The translations under genes and the position numbers were made by a program. A DNA stretch of 64,000 bases from Aphanomyces cochlioides (lineage: Eukaryota; Oomycota; Saprolegniomycetes; Saprolegniales; Verrucalvaceae): the NCBI GenBank assembly GCA_019828595.1, contig JAHQRK010000012.1, positions 1,550,001-1,614,000 of the forward strand, written 5' to 3'. The first letter of the stretch is position 1, and each line of letters starts with the position of its first letter. This document shows positions 34,035 to 44,771 of this stretch, piece after piece. A model generated the notes under the pieces. The model searched no databases. It was not told the origin of the DNA and was given only the letters and a program-made list of their open reading frames with translations.

Positions 34035-34088
34035 AAAAGCTTCCGTCGCAACTCTGCTCGGAAAAGCTTCCGTCGCAACTCTGCACGG
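34035..34088 (+). repeat. 27-bp direct repeat, two units
   Basis: AAAAGCTTCCGTCGCAACTC followed by TGCWCGG occurs twice in immediate tandem, with one mismatch between the units. It lies between MITE copy 1 and the hAT remnant; the flanks from 34001 to 34370 hold nothing else I can name. Confidence 0.7.
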
Positions 34089-34379
34089 TACTCCTCGACG
34101 CATTCCTCAATGATTTGCACCGCTTCCTGTGAATATGATAGCACATACAGCGGCAGATTCTTTAAGCTTCGATGCCACACCTTGGAAAATATGAACTTCA
34201 GACTTACTTTCAGCCCAAGACGGAGGATGAAACTTATTCGAAAGCAACGCCGCCTCGATAAATAACTTTACTCGGGCAAGGTCAACGAATTACTTATTCG
34301 CCAAGACGAGCAGGTTGAGTAATTACATGAATAACTCTTGTGAAGATAAACAAAATGTATTCATCGGTCTTAACATCTG

Positions 34380-34625
34380 CTGTCTGAATCACGTAGCGTC
34401 CTGGTCGATACGGAGGGCCTCATACACGTCTGCCAGACCCCAGAATTCCTTGTTAGTGTAGAGAAACATTTGGGCTTCAAAATTCCGTGACAAAATCGAC
34501 CGGCGGCGATCGCTAAGAGCAAATTTTGCTGACGAGGAAAAGCACTCGCAGATATTTGATGTAGGCCGAATAAATCGGCAATCACAATACGTACCTGTGT
34601 TTGTCTTGCGGCGCTTGAAAGAGTA
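34380..34625 (-). pseudogene. hAT transposase C-terminal remnant
   Basis: The minus strand encodes a hAT dimerisation-region pattern: CDCRFIRPTSNICECFSSSA, then a basic loop and EAQMFLYTNKEFWGL. This is the C-terminal 80 residues of a hAT transposase. The 5' part stops where the Tc1/mariner element begins at 34626, so the hAT copy was probably cut by that insertion. I did not find the rest beyond the element's far end. Confidence 0.6.
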
Positions 34626-36190
34626 AAGTGGTGGAAAGAATGATATGCCAGCTTGGTTTATTGAGTTTATCTTCCAAGTGAGACCTTGTCTAGCTTTGAA
34701 ATCAATCACTTGCATAAAAGGATCCATATGACATGATCTAATGAGCCCTACAGTTCACTAGCTTCGCTATCAGTAGTGCTACACTCACTATAGTGTATAT
34801 GCTAAAGAAATGATGATAAGACAGGGATGACAAAATTGTTGATTAGTACTTAATCTTACATCCACAGTTAGCGACGACCATGTCGCATCATCTAGGCATA
34901 CTGTTGACGAGTTTCTTGAGAACAGTAAGGTCGATTTCGTCCCAAACTTGCTTGACGCAGGCGACCAGATCTGCCTTTTTCGAAAATTGGCGTCGCCCAT
35001 TATCATAAACCTTCCGGGACATGATTCCCCATAGGTTTTCGATTGGGTTAAAGTCAGGGGACTTGGCAGGCCACTTCAGAGTTTCAACGGCCACATGAGG
35101 CTCTTGAAACCACTCCAAAACACGCCTGGCAGTGTGGATGGAGGCATTGTCCTGTTGGAAACGAAACTCGTTTCCATGCAAGGAATGGGCAAACGGCAGC
35201 ATGGAGCTGGAAAGGGTTTCGATGTTGAGGGTCCTCCCAAGTCATACTGGCCCCCAGGCGTCTGAATCTTGTTTCCCTTCAAGGATGACAAGCTCAGACT
35301 TTCCATTGGAGCTAAATGCCCCCAAACCATGACAGCACCGCCTCCATTTTGGCGCTTGGAGAAGTGCTCTCGAGGGCGACATAGGTCTGCCCAGTAGTAG
35401 TTGAACCCATCTGGTCCGTCGAGATTCCACTTCTTCTCATCGGACCAGATGATGTCATCGAACTGGGCAGGCAAATCTCGCATCTCGATGGCCCAAGCAA
35501 CTCGCGCCTTTTTGTGGGCTGGTGTCATCATTGGGGCGGCAAGTCTCTTCTTGTACTTGAGTCTTGCGCTCTTGTTGAGTAGCAGGCAAACACGGCGGGG
35601 CCCAACATGAAGGGAATGCCGCTTGATGAGCTCGGCTACCGTGTACTTGCCTGTACATGCAGACCGAATGATGCGACGGTGGAGATAGTCGTTGACGGTA
35701 GACCTTCTTCCACTCGAACGGGCTTTTCCGTAAGACGCAGGATTGCGCAGAAAGCCTCTAACACAGCCACGAGACCGTTTTATCTCGTTAGCGATGTACG
35801 AGATCGTGTGTCCTTCGCGATGGAGGACGAGAACTTCAAGCTTCTCGTCTTCGGTCAATGGATCACCTTTTGGCATTCAATTCGATGCTAGAGGCAGTGT
35901 AAGTATGAGTTCTATACACCATGATTTGGACATACCAATTGCACTTGTTGAGAGGTGTGTCGTCCGAGCAAAATTGTCAAATAAGTGAAAGTGGCATATG
36001 ATTTTTTCCCGCTTAAAATCCTATTCCAGCCAAATTCTCGGCCTTGCAACCACTGGACCAGCATTGTAAATCCCGCCTATAGCGGATGGGCGCTGTAGTT
36101 TCGATTGGTTGAAATTAATCGTTTTAACGACCAATTAAAACGACGATAGAGCTCATTTTTACGAGTGGCATATCATTCTTTCCACCACTT
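34626..36190 (-). mobile_element. Tc1/mariner element A, degenerate
   Basis: 1565 bp, flanked by TA on both sides. Ends are inverted repeats: left AAGTGGTGGAAAGAATGATA followed by TGCCA, right its complement ending at 36190. A second, inner copy of the GGCATATGATT motif lies about 180 bp inside the right end, so the ends have the two-repeat IR/DR layout. Same family as element B at 59591. Confidence 0.85.
34843..35876 (-). pseudogene. Broken Tc1/mariner transposase (copy A)
   Basis: Starts MPKGDPLTEDEKLEV at 35876 with helix-turn-helix repeats and the first catalytic Asp (IIWSDEKKW). A frameshift after AVMVWG (about 35330) and a second near 35230 knock out the middle. The last exon-like part (FRFQQDNASIHTA ... 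PIENLWG) is in another frame and has an in-frame stop near 34890 where the intact copy has Arg. Hence inactive, and clearly a relative of the copy at 59808. Confidence 0.88.
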
Positions 36191-36363
36191 TAGGTATGAA
36201 CGGCTGTCGCTGTTTGAATGGCAAGACAAAATATTGGAAAATATTCATTGCTCTTTACCTATCTATTTTTGTTTACATTTTCTTTAAATAACCTATTTTC
36301 GAAATTATTGACTAAAATAATTTATTGATTTCTTCGTTCAATGAAAAATAAATTATTCTTTTA

Positions 36364-36625
36364 TTGTGTCTAGAAAAAAACTGGAATCTTGCAAAGAAAA
36401 TATCGACGCAGCCATTTTGACGCAAAAATGACGCAATACAAACTTCAAGTGTAATGAAATTGAATGCTTCGAACATGTTTTTCAAACATTTAAAACGTTT
36501 GAAATTACACTATTTAACGTTCATGATCGAGAAAATGCTTGCGTAAACCTTAAATAGTGTATGCGTCAATTAATTGAAACATTTTCGAAACATCTCAAAA
36601 CTCCAGTTTTGGACCCAAACGACAA
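36364..36625 (+). mobile_element. MITE copy 2, TA-flanked
   Basis: 262 bp with the same ends and interior as copy 1, TA duplicated on both sides. The internal words AAACGTTTGAAATTACACTA and AAATAGTGTATGCGTCAATT are shared with copy 1 nearly unchanged. Confidence 0.75.
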
Positions 36626-36627
36626 TA

Positions 36628-37841
36628 AGGAAAGCAATATATTTTTTAGGGAGGTTATTTTTTCCAAGGTTTGTTCGATGCTATGTTCATTGAAGCTTGA
36701 GGACGGACGTGCTGACACGAATTTTTGAATTCGTTATGTGCAACAACCCTCTACTCATGCGTAACACCATGAGGCGGTTCCGAGCGCCTTCATCCTGTTC
36801 AAAACGTCAGCCAGTCGACAGAATCTCCATCACGGGCGGCCAGTTCGTGCCACCTCCTCAACGAACGCGTGAAATCGATGGAGGTCACTTGAACCTGCAC
36901 AATCTACAGACGATCTCATACTTCACCTTGGTTCATGTTTCATACCATGTCCATTAAAAGGGCGACATGTTGGGTCATGCGACGCCGCCGAGTAATGTCG
37001 CTTTGTAATCCCTTCCTATCTCCCGTGTAACCCTTCATGCAATGCTGCTAACGGCCACCCGCTCCTCTTGGATGGTCATCCGACTCCACGCATTACTCGC
37101 TTACTTTTTACTTGCACCCGTCGACCCGTTCTTTGGCGTACCCCGGGCTTGACTCTACGTGTTCTCAAGCTAGTGAGGAGGAGACATGAAGCAAACGATA
37201 CAAGACCATACGACGAGCGTCCGTTCTCTCTCGCTTGATGCTCTCGATGCGGGTGTGGCATGTCTCCTCTCTACTCATGTCAAGCCTATCATCGTTGTAA
37301 TGCCGTCTGGTGGGGTTTAATTTGTCGAAAAGTGTAGCCACGCATAAGTCACGGCGCTGTGTCACGGCAGAGCACCTACAGATTGGTCCGTTCACACATT
37401 GCACATGCCCATCGATGACCTCTCGGAGCCACACAATGTGTCCATCGATCGAGTAGAAACATTGCAGCGATGGGTCAATCCCTCTGAGAGTAGAGAGCGC
37501 TTCCTCCGCCTCTAGTTCTCCGTTCGTCGACGCAAATGACTGACGATCTTCTCAGCGACGACTATGGAGTACTAGTATCTCGCGAAAGGTGACGACGCCG
37601 CAGCGAGCGACTGCAGTGTACACCATGAGAGAACGGTAGAGCGTCACCAACAACGTATGTGCTCTCTCGTCTGTTGAGGGTCGTAACAACGTTAGCACCC
37701 CCGACGAAACAACATTACGAAAAAAAGAAAACGGCGCTCTATACTGGCGCCAAGCGTAACGAGAGCGGTCGGCATGTGTAACACGCGAGTCGGAAGTGGC
37801 GAGAGGCTCCGACATTTTGGAATTGGCACACAGCAGCAGGC
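36628..37841. other. Non-coding interval before CSRNP-like gene
   Basis: No long or protein-like frame. An exact 11-bp inverted repeat (GAGGAGACATG at 37178-37188, CATGTCTCCTC at 37259-37269) could form a stem around a 70-nt loop; significance unknown. Confidence 0.35.
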
Positions 37842-38432
37842 ATGAAGAGGAAGACTGTGACGTGGGCGACGACGACAATCCATGAGTTTAAGCTTGGCCA
37901 CAACGCTTGCTCGATCCCAAGCACGGGTGGGCCGTCCATTGGCCTCGTTGGACCTGCATTGGCATCAAGAACAACGCAAGTCGACGACAGACTCTCGACA
38001 CCTCGACCACACAGCGAACAGCTCCTTGGACCCATGCAGCGCATTGAACTGCTTCGAGATGCCGGCCATTCCGTGGAAGAAATCGCCCATTTCTGCATTG
38101 CGACCAACCAATGTCGGACCGAACGACATGAAACGCAACAGGAATACGTCGCACAGATGCGCCAGCGCCACTACGAGACGTACGTCGTGCGACAACAGAT
38201 CATGGCGCTTGAAATGGAACGCCAACGCCAACTTTACCTCCAAATGCAGCAACACCAGCATCAATTGCAGATGCAATCGTCGTCGTCGTACCCCCGCTCT
38301 TCGACCTTCTACTCGACTCCATACGCTGCAGCTAGCCAATCCCCTCGATATCAGTACACATCACCCTCGCCTGAAGTCCAAGTGCTGGACAACAAACGGC
38401 GTCGCGTCTCTGTCGAAGCGCTCTTGAATTAG
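37842..38432 (+). CDS. CSRNP-like small nuclear protein
   Basis: 196 residues, intronless. The N-terminus, MKRKTVTWATTTIHEFKLG then CSIPSTGGPSIGLVGP, matches the pattern at the start of cysteine/serine-rich nuclear proteins (basic, hydrophobic strand, 'IPxxGGxxxGL'). After a Gln-rich coiled region (MEMERQRQLYLQMQQHQHQL) and a Ser/Tyr/Pro-rich tail it ends with a basic cluster (NKRRRVSVEALLN) that could be a nuclear signal. CSRNPs are transcription regulators in animals; here the function is only inferred. The cysteine-rich part of the animal proteins is missing. Confidence 0.6.
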   Translation: MKRKTVTWATTTIHEFKLGHNACSIPSTGGPSIGLVGPALASRTTQVDDRLSTPRPHSEQLLGPMQRIELLRDAGHSVEEIAHFCIATNQCRTERHETQQEYVAQMRQRHYETYVVRQQIMALEMERQRQLYLQMQQHQHQLQMQSSSSYPRSSTFYSTPYAAASQSPRYQYTSPSPEVQVLDNKRRRVSVEALLN

Positions 38433-38652
38433 CTTATTTATCATGCCGTCTCCATGAGTGTAGTGGCATGTCTTGTTGTCGACGAGTGTCGTGTAACTTG
38501 TACAATACAAATGACTTCTAGAGCATCTCCTTTCTTCCATCCCGAGCTTCTCCAAACGGATCCTTCCTTTTCAGCCGTAGAGCATCTTGTATCCACACTG
38601 ACATCCTGCATCCTCTCTGGCATGACAATGCTGTTGCACGAAAGAGTTCTCC

Positions 38653-38713
38653 CTCAAGGGTTGAAGGGGTTAAGGGGTGCAGTGGTTTTAAAATTCGGGG
38701 TTGAAGGGTTTAT
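38653..38713 (+). promoter_or_regulatory. Telomere-like G-rich box upstream of UTP12
   Basis: Two copies of GGGTTGAAGGG (38658 and 38698), separated by GGTTAAGGGGT and GGTTTTAAAATT, end 92 bp before the UTP12 start. The same word order appears at 4664-4733 before ERV46. Confidence 0.4.
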
Positions 38714-38804
38714 ATATCCGGATAAACCTGATAGAATGAGTATGAATATAGAAAGGTTTTTGTTCATCCACCAATCGTTTTGTTGTGGATACCATTTTCA
38801 AAAG

Positions 38805-41510
38805 ATGAAGTCGTACTTGCGCTACACGGCCGAGAGCTCCTTTGGCGTGATCTGCAGTCCCAATGCTCGGTGTATCTACGACTTGACAGGACAGCTAGCT
38901 ATCTGCGGCGCGCTCAAGAATGTCCTGGTTTGGAATATCCGAACGGGCGCGCAAGTTCGCGTTTTGCGAGGTGAAAGCGAAAACGACACCGCTGGACAAG
39001 TTACAGCGCTCTGCTTGAGTCCTGATGGCGCGTATGTTGCAACGGGCTACTCGTCTGGTATGGTTCGTATTTTCAAGCTCAGCAATGGCAACGTTGAAGT
39101 CACACTTGATGGACACAAGAACAGCGTCGAGTGTTTGGCCTATGGCGAAAATGGCGCGCTCCTTGCGTCTGGCTCTCGCGACACAGATGTGATTGTATGG
39201 GATGTCGTGAGTCAATCAGGCTTGTTCCGTCTTCGAGGCCACAAAGATGCAGTCACAGCTCTTTCATTTCTGGACAACCGCCGTGCACTTGTCTCGACGT
39301 CCAAGGACACGCTCATGAAAGTTTGGGACCTTGACACTCAACATTGTGTTCAAACTTGCGTTGGCCATCGAAATGAAATCTGGTCACTCGACACACATGC
39401 CAAGACAAACCGACTGCTCACTGGTGCTTCTGACAACCTCCTCCGCGTCTGGGATATTCAAGAAGGCACATCTGCCGAAGAGACCCTCCGATTGCTTGGA
39501 ACCATTCCTCGCCAGGCCAATGACCGCGCCATGCAAGTCCAGTATAACGCTCAGGTTACACTGATCGGCTGTCAAGGAGCAGGCAAGACGCTTGAGCTCT
39601 TCCGTGTGCGCTCTGCCGACGAACAAAAGAAGAAAGCCCAACGTCGTCTCAAGCGTGCTCGCGAAAAGGCCCGTAAGAAGGACGGCGCTGTTCCTGAGGC
39701 CCCAGAAGATGATCAAGACAACGAAAACCCAATTGCAGATGAAGTGGAAGCGCTCTGTGTCGTCCGCTGCTCGGCGAAAATCCGATCATTTGCATTCAGC
39801 CCTGACACGGCTCGCGACGGCACAACCTCTCTGCTCGTCTCGCTCCACAACAACACAATCGAGTCGTACACGATCGTTCCCCACGCCGACACGCCTGATG
39901 GACGCTACTCCAAAGTCCACACGCTGGCTCTACCTGGCCACCGCTCGGATGTCCGCGCTGTCAGCTTGAGCTCTGACGACCAGCTTATCCTCAGTGTTTC
40001 GAGCGGTGACGTCAAGGTCTGGAACGCTAATTCTCGGCAATGCGTGCGGACTTTCACAGACTTTACGCTGGCCCTGTCGGCCGTGTTTGTTCCTGGAAAC
40101 ATGCATGTCCTCGTTGGTACGAAAGGCGGCGCGCTGCATCTCTTTGAGCTCGCGTCTGGTGAATGTATCTGGAGCAAAGAAGATGCCCATGGCGGGGCAA
40201 TTTGGTCGATTGATGTTCGCCCTGATGGCAAGGCCGTCGCCACTGGCGGTGCCGACCACTTGGTCAACTTTTGGGAGTTCGAAATGACTGCGTTCCAAGA
40301 CGAAGCTGGCAACTCGTCGTCAGCACTCAAGCTTGGCCTTGTTCACACCCGCATGCTCAAGATGTCGGACGATGTTCTCTGCGTGAAGTACAGCCACTCC
40401 CGCGACCCCAAGAAGGTCCTCGTCGCTGTCGCCTTGCTCGACTGCACTGTCAAAGTGTTCTACGACGACTCACTCAAGTTTTTCCTCTCCTTGTATGGTC
40501 ACAAATTGCCCGTCATGTCGATGGACATTGCCTCGGACGATACGCTCCTCGTGACAGCGTCTGCCGACAAGAACGTCAAGCTCTGGGGTCTTGACTTTGG
40601 CGATTGCCACAAGTCGATCTTTGCACACGACGATGCGATCATGGGCATTGCCTTTGTTCCGCGCACGCATTACTTCTTCACTGCAAGTAAGGACAAATCG
40701 ATCGCATACTGGGACGGTGACCACTTTGAGCGCATCCTGAAGATCGACCAGCAACATTTCGGCGAAGTCTGGGCAGTTGCCGTCAGCAGCGATGGCAGTT
40801 TTGTCGTGTCGACGTCGCAAGATCGCTCGCTCGTCAAGTACGTACGCGGTGACGACCAAGTCTTTGTCGAAGAAGAGAAGGAAAAGGAAATGGAAGCCAT
40901 GTTTGAAAATGACTTGGTTCCGACAAACGTTGCGCCTCCAACACTTGGCGGCACCAACGTCCAGCCCACTCAAGAGTCAGCTACGGCAGCCAAGCGCACA
41001 GTGCAAACGGTCAAGTCGGGCGAACGCCTCATGGAAGCCATTGATGTCGCGGACCGCGAACTGAAACAAAGCAAAGACAGCTCGGCGCCGTCGTCGACAA
41101 ATTTCATGCTCCTTGGCTACACCCCGCTCAAGTTTGTCTTGCGAAATGTGCGTGAAATCCGCGCCAACGAAATGGAAGAAGCACTCTTGGTGCTCCCATT
41201 TGAGTATGTCAAGAAGCTGCTGTCATATCTTCTTCAGCTCATTGCCGCCGAGATGGAAGTGGAGATTTGCTGCAATTGCGTCCTCTACCTCTTGCACTTA
41301 CACCACCATCAAATCGTAGGCACAACTGGTCTCCTCGGGGAACTCGACTCGATGTGGGGATCGCTGAGAAACCAACTCGTCGCGTCCAAGAACCGCATCG
41401 GTTTCAACCTCGCGGGCATGAAGTTTATTCAACGACAGATTAGCCAGCACAAGACAGGTTATGTTGAAGAATTAGGCGGTCAACCTGCCGCGAAGAAGAG
41501 CAAAAAGTAA
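38805..41510 (+). CDS. WDR3: U3 snoRNP protein UTP12/WDR3
   Basis: Intronless, 901 residues, close to the family length. The conserved start MKSYLRYTAESSFGVI fits the ATG at 38805; the frame extends upstream to 38454 without family similarity. Two WD40 propellers are seen with repeats such as GHKNSVECLAYG, GSRDTDVIVWDV, GHKDAVTALSFL, SKDTLMKVWDLDTQHCVQT and, after a basic insert (KKAQRRLKRAREKARKK), GHRSDVRAVSL, GHKLPVMSMDI, SADKNVKLWGL. A UTP12 domain closes the protein (YTPLKFVLRNVREIRANEME). The protein is a UTP-B subunit of the small-subunit processome needed for 18S rRNA maturation in the nucleolus. Confidence 0.94.
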   Translation: MKSYLRYTAESSFGVICSPNARCIYDLTGQLAICGALKNVLVWNIRTGAQVRVLRGESENDTAGQVTALCLSPDGAYVATGYSSGMVRIFKLSNGNVEVTLDGHKNSVECLAYGENGALLASGSRDTDVIVWDVVSQSGLFRLRGHKDAVTALSFLDNRRALVSTSKDTLMKVWDLDTQHCVQTCVGHRNEIWSLDTHAKTNRLLTGASDNLLRVWDIQEGTSAEETLRLLGTIPRQANDRAMQVQYNAQVTLIGCQGAGKTLELFRVRSADEQKKKAQRRLKRAREKARKKDGAVPEAPEDDQDNENPIADEVEALCVVRCSAKIRSFAFSPDTARDGTTSLLVSLHNNTIESYTIVPHADTPDGRYSKVHTLALPGHRSDVRAVSLSSDDQLILSVSSGDVKVWNANSRQCVRTFTDFTLALSAVFVPGNMHVLVGTKGGALHLFELASGECIWSKEDAHGGAIWSIDVRPDGKAVATGGADHLVNFWEFEMTAFQDEAGNSSSALKLGLVHTRMLKMSDDVLCVKYSHSRDPKKVLVAVALLDCTVKVFYDDSLKFFLSLYGHKLPVMSMDIASDDTLLVTASADKNVKLWGLDFGDCHKSIFAHDDAIMGIAFVPRTHYFFTASKDKSIAYWDGDHFERILKIDQQHFGEVWAVAVSSDGSFVVSTSQDRSLVKYVRGDDQVFVEEEKEKEMEAMFENDLVPTNVAPPTLGGTNVQPTQESATAAKRTVQTVKSGERLMEAIDVADRELKQSKDSSAPSSTNFMLLGYTPLKFVLRNVREIRANEMEEALLVLPFEYVKKLLSYLLQLIAAEMEVEICCNCVLYLLHLHHHQIVGTTGLLGELDSMWGSLRNQLVASKNRIGFNLAGMKFIQRQISQHKTGYVEELGGQPAAKKSKK

Positions 41511-42337
41511 TCAAGTGTACAATTCACAGTCGTCGTCATGGCAGGGCTGCTAAAATAGTGGCCTCCCCGAGTAATAGAATTCCTTTCTAATATAATATTC
41601 ATTTGATGGGAGGTTTATAATTTTATAAAAGTATAAGGAATAACAATTAGCCTAGCATAAACATGAAATCATCCAGGACACATCACAAAGGTGTGTGGAC
41701 AGTTATGCCAAGGAGTTTGCCATTGACTTATGTATGCTAGGATATTGGCAATCCTCACTTCAAAGTGGTGAGATTCCCAACATGATTGCTGTTGATTGCA
41801 AATAGATGTCTACGGAACATTAAGCTCTTATAAAAAATCGGTGTAGCATTTGAGATGAATCTGCCTACACGAATGATATACATAACTTTATAGAATAATC
41901 TACTCGTGATCTTGAATCGAAACGTTTTTGCCCCAGGTTTAGTTAATCTTTCAACTACTACTCTAAGAGGGTGGTCGGGAAGCACACAGGATCGAAAAAC
42001 ATGAGTGACATAATTATCCGTAAAAATTGTCAACCGGATAGAAACACGTTTGACTTGAACAAACAGAGGCTCGTCACCTCTGCTTCTTGTCGAGGACAAA
42101 AAACAAGGTCTTATCCGTATACCGGATAAAAATAACCAATCATGACAGACTCAATCATGTTTATTTCTGATCATGTTTGATCCTGTGTGCTCCTGGTTTG
42201 TAACGGTAAACACAAACGAAAATCAGAAAAAATCAACCCCACTGGGAGTTTATATTAGACAGATTTCGCAGACGTTCCCATGCATTTGCCATTCCTCAAA
42301 TCTGGTCTGATCTTTGAGGATATGGCATCAAATTTAG
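41511..42337. other. Left flank of Harbinger element, AT-rich
   Basis: No known gene. A 114-codon minus-strand frame (41755-42099) has no recognisable domain. CCGGATAA/TTATCCGG words recur here (42020-42130) as they do across the whole transposon block to 50.5 kb. Confidence 0.35.
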
Positions 42338-43457
42338 TTGGATTTCGCAAGTTCCATTTCCACATCCGGATATTTAGCAAGGCACACATATGTCTCACTT
42401 CTGCACTGCCTTCCAATGCTCTCTGTCGAGGACCTCATCTCTGTTCTCCGTCGCCGTCGCCACCTTTCGTTTGAAGGAAGAATGCGACTCTTGCGGTCTT
42501 GGGCTATTGCCATTGAACGACCAATTGTTCCCGACACTAGACTGAACCTCGACGAAATGAACGATGCCGATGCTGAGCTGAAATTCCGATTCAATGTACA
42601 TGGAGTGTACAAACTAACTCAACTTCTCCATATAACGCATGTTGTAATCACTGAAAGTCGGGATTGATGCCTCGGTGTGGAAGCTTTGTGCATTGTCCTC
42701 CATCGTTTAGTGTATCCCAAAAGGTATTATGAAATGATGCCAGTGTTTGGGCGATCACGGGAATCCTCATCTCGTATCTTCAATCATGCCGTAGACTATT
42801 TGTACGACAAGTGGAGTGATGTGCTATACTTCCCGTTGCATATTGTCCAACGTCGTTTAACCATTTATGCCAGAGCGGTTGCTCGAAAGGGGGCCATGAT
42901 GTCGAACATCGTCGGCTTTATTGATGGAAGTAAATTTGAAACCTGTCGAATCACACCGAGAGCAATAAATGATGACATTCGAAATGCAAATGCAAGCCGT
43001 CACCTCGCCTGATGGTTTGTGTGTTAGCTTTTGGGGACCACTTGAAGGCTCCCGTCACGACACGACATTGTTGCGCCTGAGTAAACTCCAAGAATATCAC
43101 GACGAGAATGAAGATTTATTCATGGGTTATTTGATTTACGGGGACCCAGCGTATGGAATGTTAAAGTGGATATGCTCCGGCTTCAAAGACAATGGAATTG
43201 ATGCCGCCAAACGTGAATTCAATGCAAGTATGAGCAAAGTCAGGCAATCTGTCGAATGGTCCTTTGGTATCATGAAACAATTATGGGCAATGGTGACGTA
43301 CAAGATGGAGCAGAAGATTATGCTACAAAATGTCGGCAAAGTCATTCATATTGCCATGCTGTTCACGAATTGTCATTGCTGTTACTACGATGGAAATCAA
43401 GTGAGCTCCTACTTTAACTTGAAACCACCAGCTCTTGAGGAATACTTGAAACGATAA
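42338..43457 (+). pseudogene. PIF/Harbinger transposase, broken
   Basis: Harbinger DDE_Tnp_4-type order: a helical N-terminus (SVEDLISVLRRRRHLSFEG), LGVEALCIVLHRLVYPKRYY, GFIDGSKFETCRI (first Asp), PDGLCVSFWGPLEGSRHDTT, YGDPAYG (second Asp), SVEWSFGIMKQLWAM (Glu) and SSYFNLKPPALEEYLKR. A TGA at 42665-42667 interrupts the frame, and a frameshift around 42970 separates the two catalytic halves. Two open frames therefore carry one ancestral gene. Likely start is the Met near 42416. Confidence 0.85.
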
Positions 43458-43475
43458 GATAAAATAAAAATGCAT

Positions 43476-44187
43476 CTACTTCTTTGACGCAATTATCTCT
43501 AGAAGCTGTCGAATGAAACCCATCGTTTCTGCATTTCGTTCTGGTTCCATGACACGCAAGTTTAGTCTTTCTTGCCTCTCCTTTTCACGCTCTTGGCGGT
43601 CTTTTTCGCGTTCTTCCATCTCTCGTTCGAATTTTAATTTTTTGAAAGCAAGCCGTTCTTGTTCAAGGGCAATCTCTTTTGCTTGAACTTCTTCAATAAG
43701 TTTTCTCTTGCGACCCACAGTACCATCCACCTCACTTGATTCAGAAGTCTCAGAGGTGTCTACTATTTTTTGGCGACCACGCATCATGGCTTGCTCACGT
43801 ACATACATTGCCGATATTTCCTTTTGTTGTTGTTTTGCAGCCTCGCTTTCTCGATCACTTTGTTTCATAGAGTCATAATCATCAATCAATCCAACTAGCT
43901 CATCCAACAAGCGAGTTTTCTCCGTCTCCTCTTGATTGAGCCAGTTGGTCCCACGCCTTCGTTGTCCGCTGAGCCTTGAACGGCAGGTCGTTGTTGACTT
44001 GTATGAGAAGAAACATGTCGTCCTTGTCGCTCCACCATCGTCGTTCGTTCGATTCAACATCAGGCTCTTCATTCTCCGCGCTTGCTTGAGGATTTTCGTC
44101 TATGTTCACTCTGTGGAAACCGGAAGTGGCAAGCCACAAACACGAGCCATTTAACGGATGCCATAATAGTTTATCAAAGGTTGCCAT
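43476..44187 (-). pseudogene. Harbinger-associated Myb/SANT-like protein
   Basis: Convergent with the transposase, 18 bp between ends. The N-terminal part (from 44187, MATFDKLLWHPLNG) has a trihelix/Myb-like piece (RWWSDKDDMFLLIQVNNDLP, TTKAWDQLAQ) followed, in another frame, by a long Glu/Lys/Arg coiled coil ending LLEIIASKK. Harbinger elements classically carry such a second, DNA-binding protein gene facing the transposase. The frame change near 43930 is either a small intron or a frameshift. Confidence 0.65.
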
Positions 44188-44504
44188 AAAATAATTGAAT
44201 TATAGAGGTAAAATATATGGTAAAAACGTGGCAAGGAGTTGCGAAATCTGTCTATTTGTAAAATTTACACATCTGAGACATTTTTGTTTGTAAAATTGAC
44301 AAAACAAAAATTGGAGCAATTCCTTCATTACAGGAATGACACTCCTGTTTCGACCTGGAATCATCCTGTTAGGGCCTGGTCGGCGAACATTCCATCCATG
44401 CTTCAGGGACGGATTCAGGCTTCTGATTGGTCAATTCCAATAATTTCCGGATAATGGGGTCGTTCATGCTTTTCGGATAAACTCAGGCAGGAACGCCTTT
44501 TTCC

Positions 44505-44529
44505 AGGCAGAGATGATCCATCTCTGCCT
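44505..44529. repeat. Perfect 10-bp hairpin in the left arm
   Basis: AGGCAGAGAT, loop GATCC, ATCTCTGCCT. It lies inside the segment that splits the left terminal repeat. A wider inverted pair, AGGCAGGAACG / CGTTCCTGCCT (about 44485 and 44614), brackets it, so the segment may be a small fold-back insertion. Confidence 0.6.
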
Positions 44530-44771
44530 CAACCTGCTTCAGACACATTTTGAAGAAAATCGAAAAAATACTTTTTGATATTTTTCAAAAAAACTTCCAA
44601 AAAATTCCGGATAACGTTCCTGCCTTATGAAGGAATAGTATTATCCGGCAATAATTGCCTTAAACAGTACATCCGGATAAATATCATATCCGGAAAGTGA
44701 GTGAAGAGGTCTGTACTGAAGTAAAAATACCGCGGGAAATGGAGCGAACAGTTGGAGAAGACTAACTTAAG

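Noticed and set aside
38454..38804. 117-codon extension ahead of UTP12
   Set aside because: Family proteins start at the M..YLRY motif, which is at 38805; the extension contains the G-rich promoter box.
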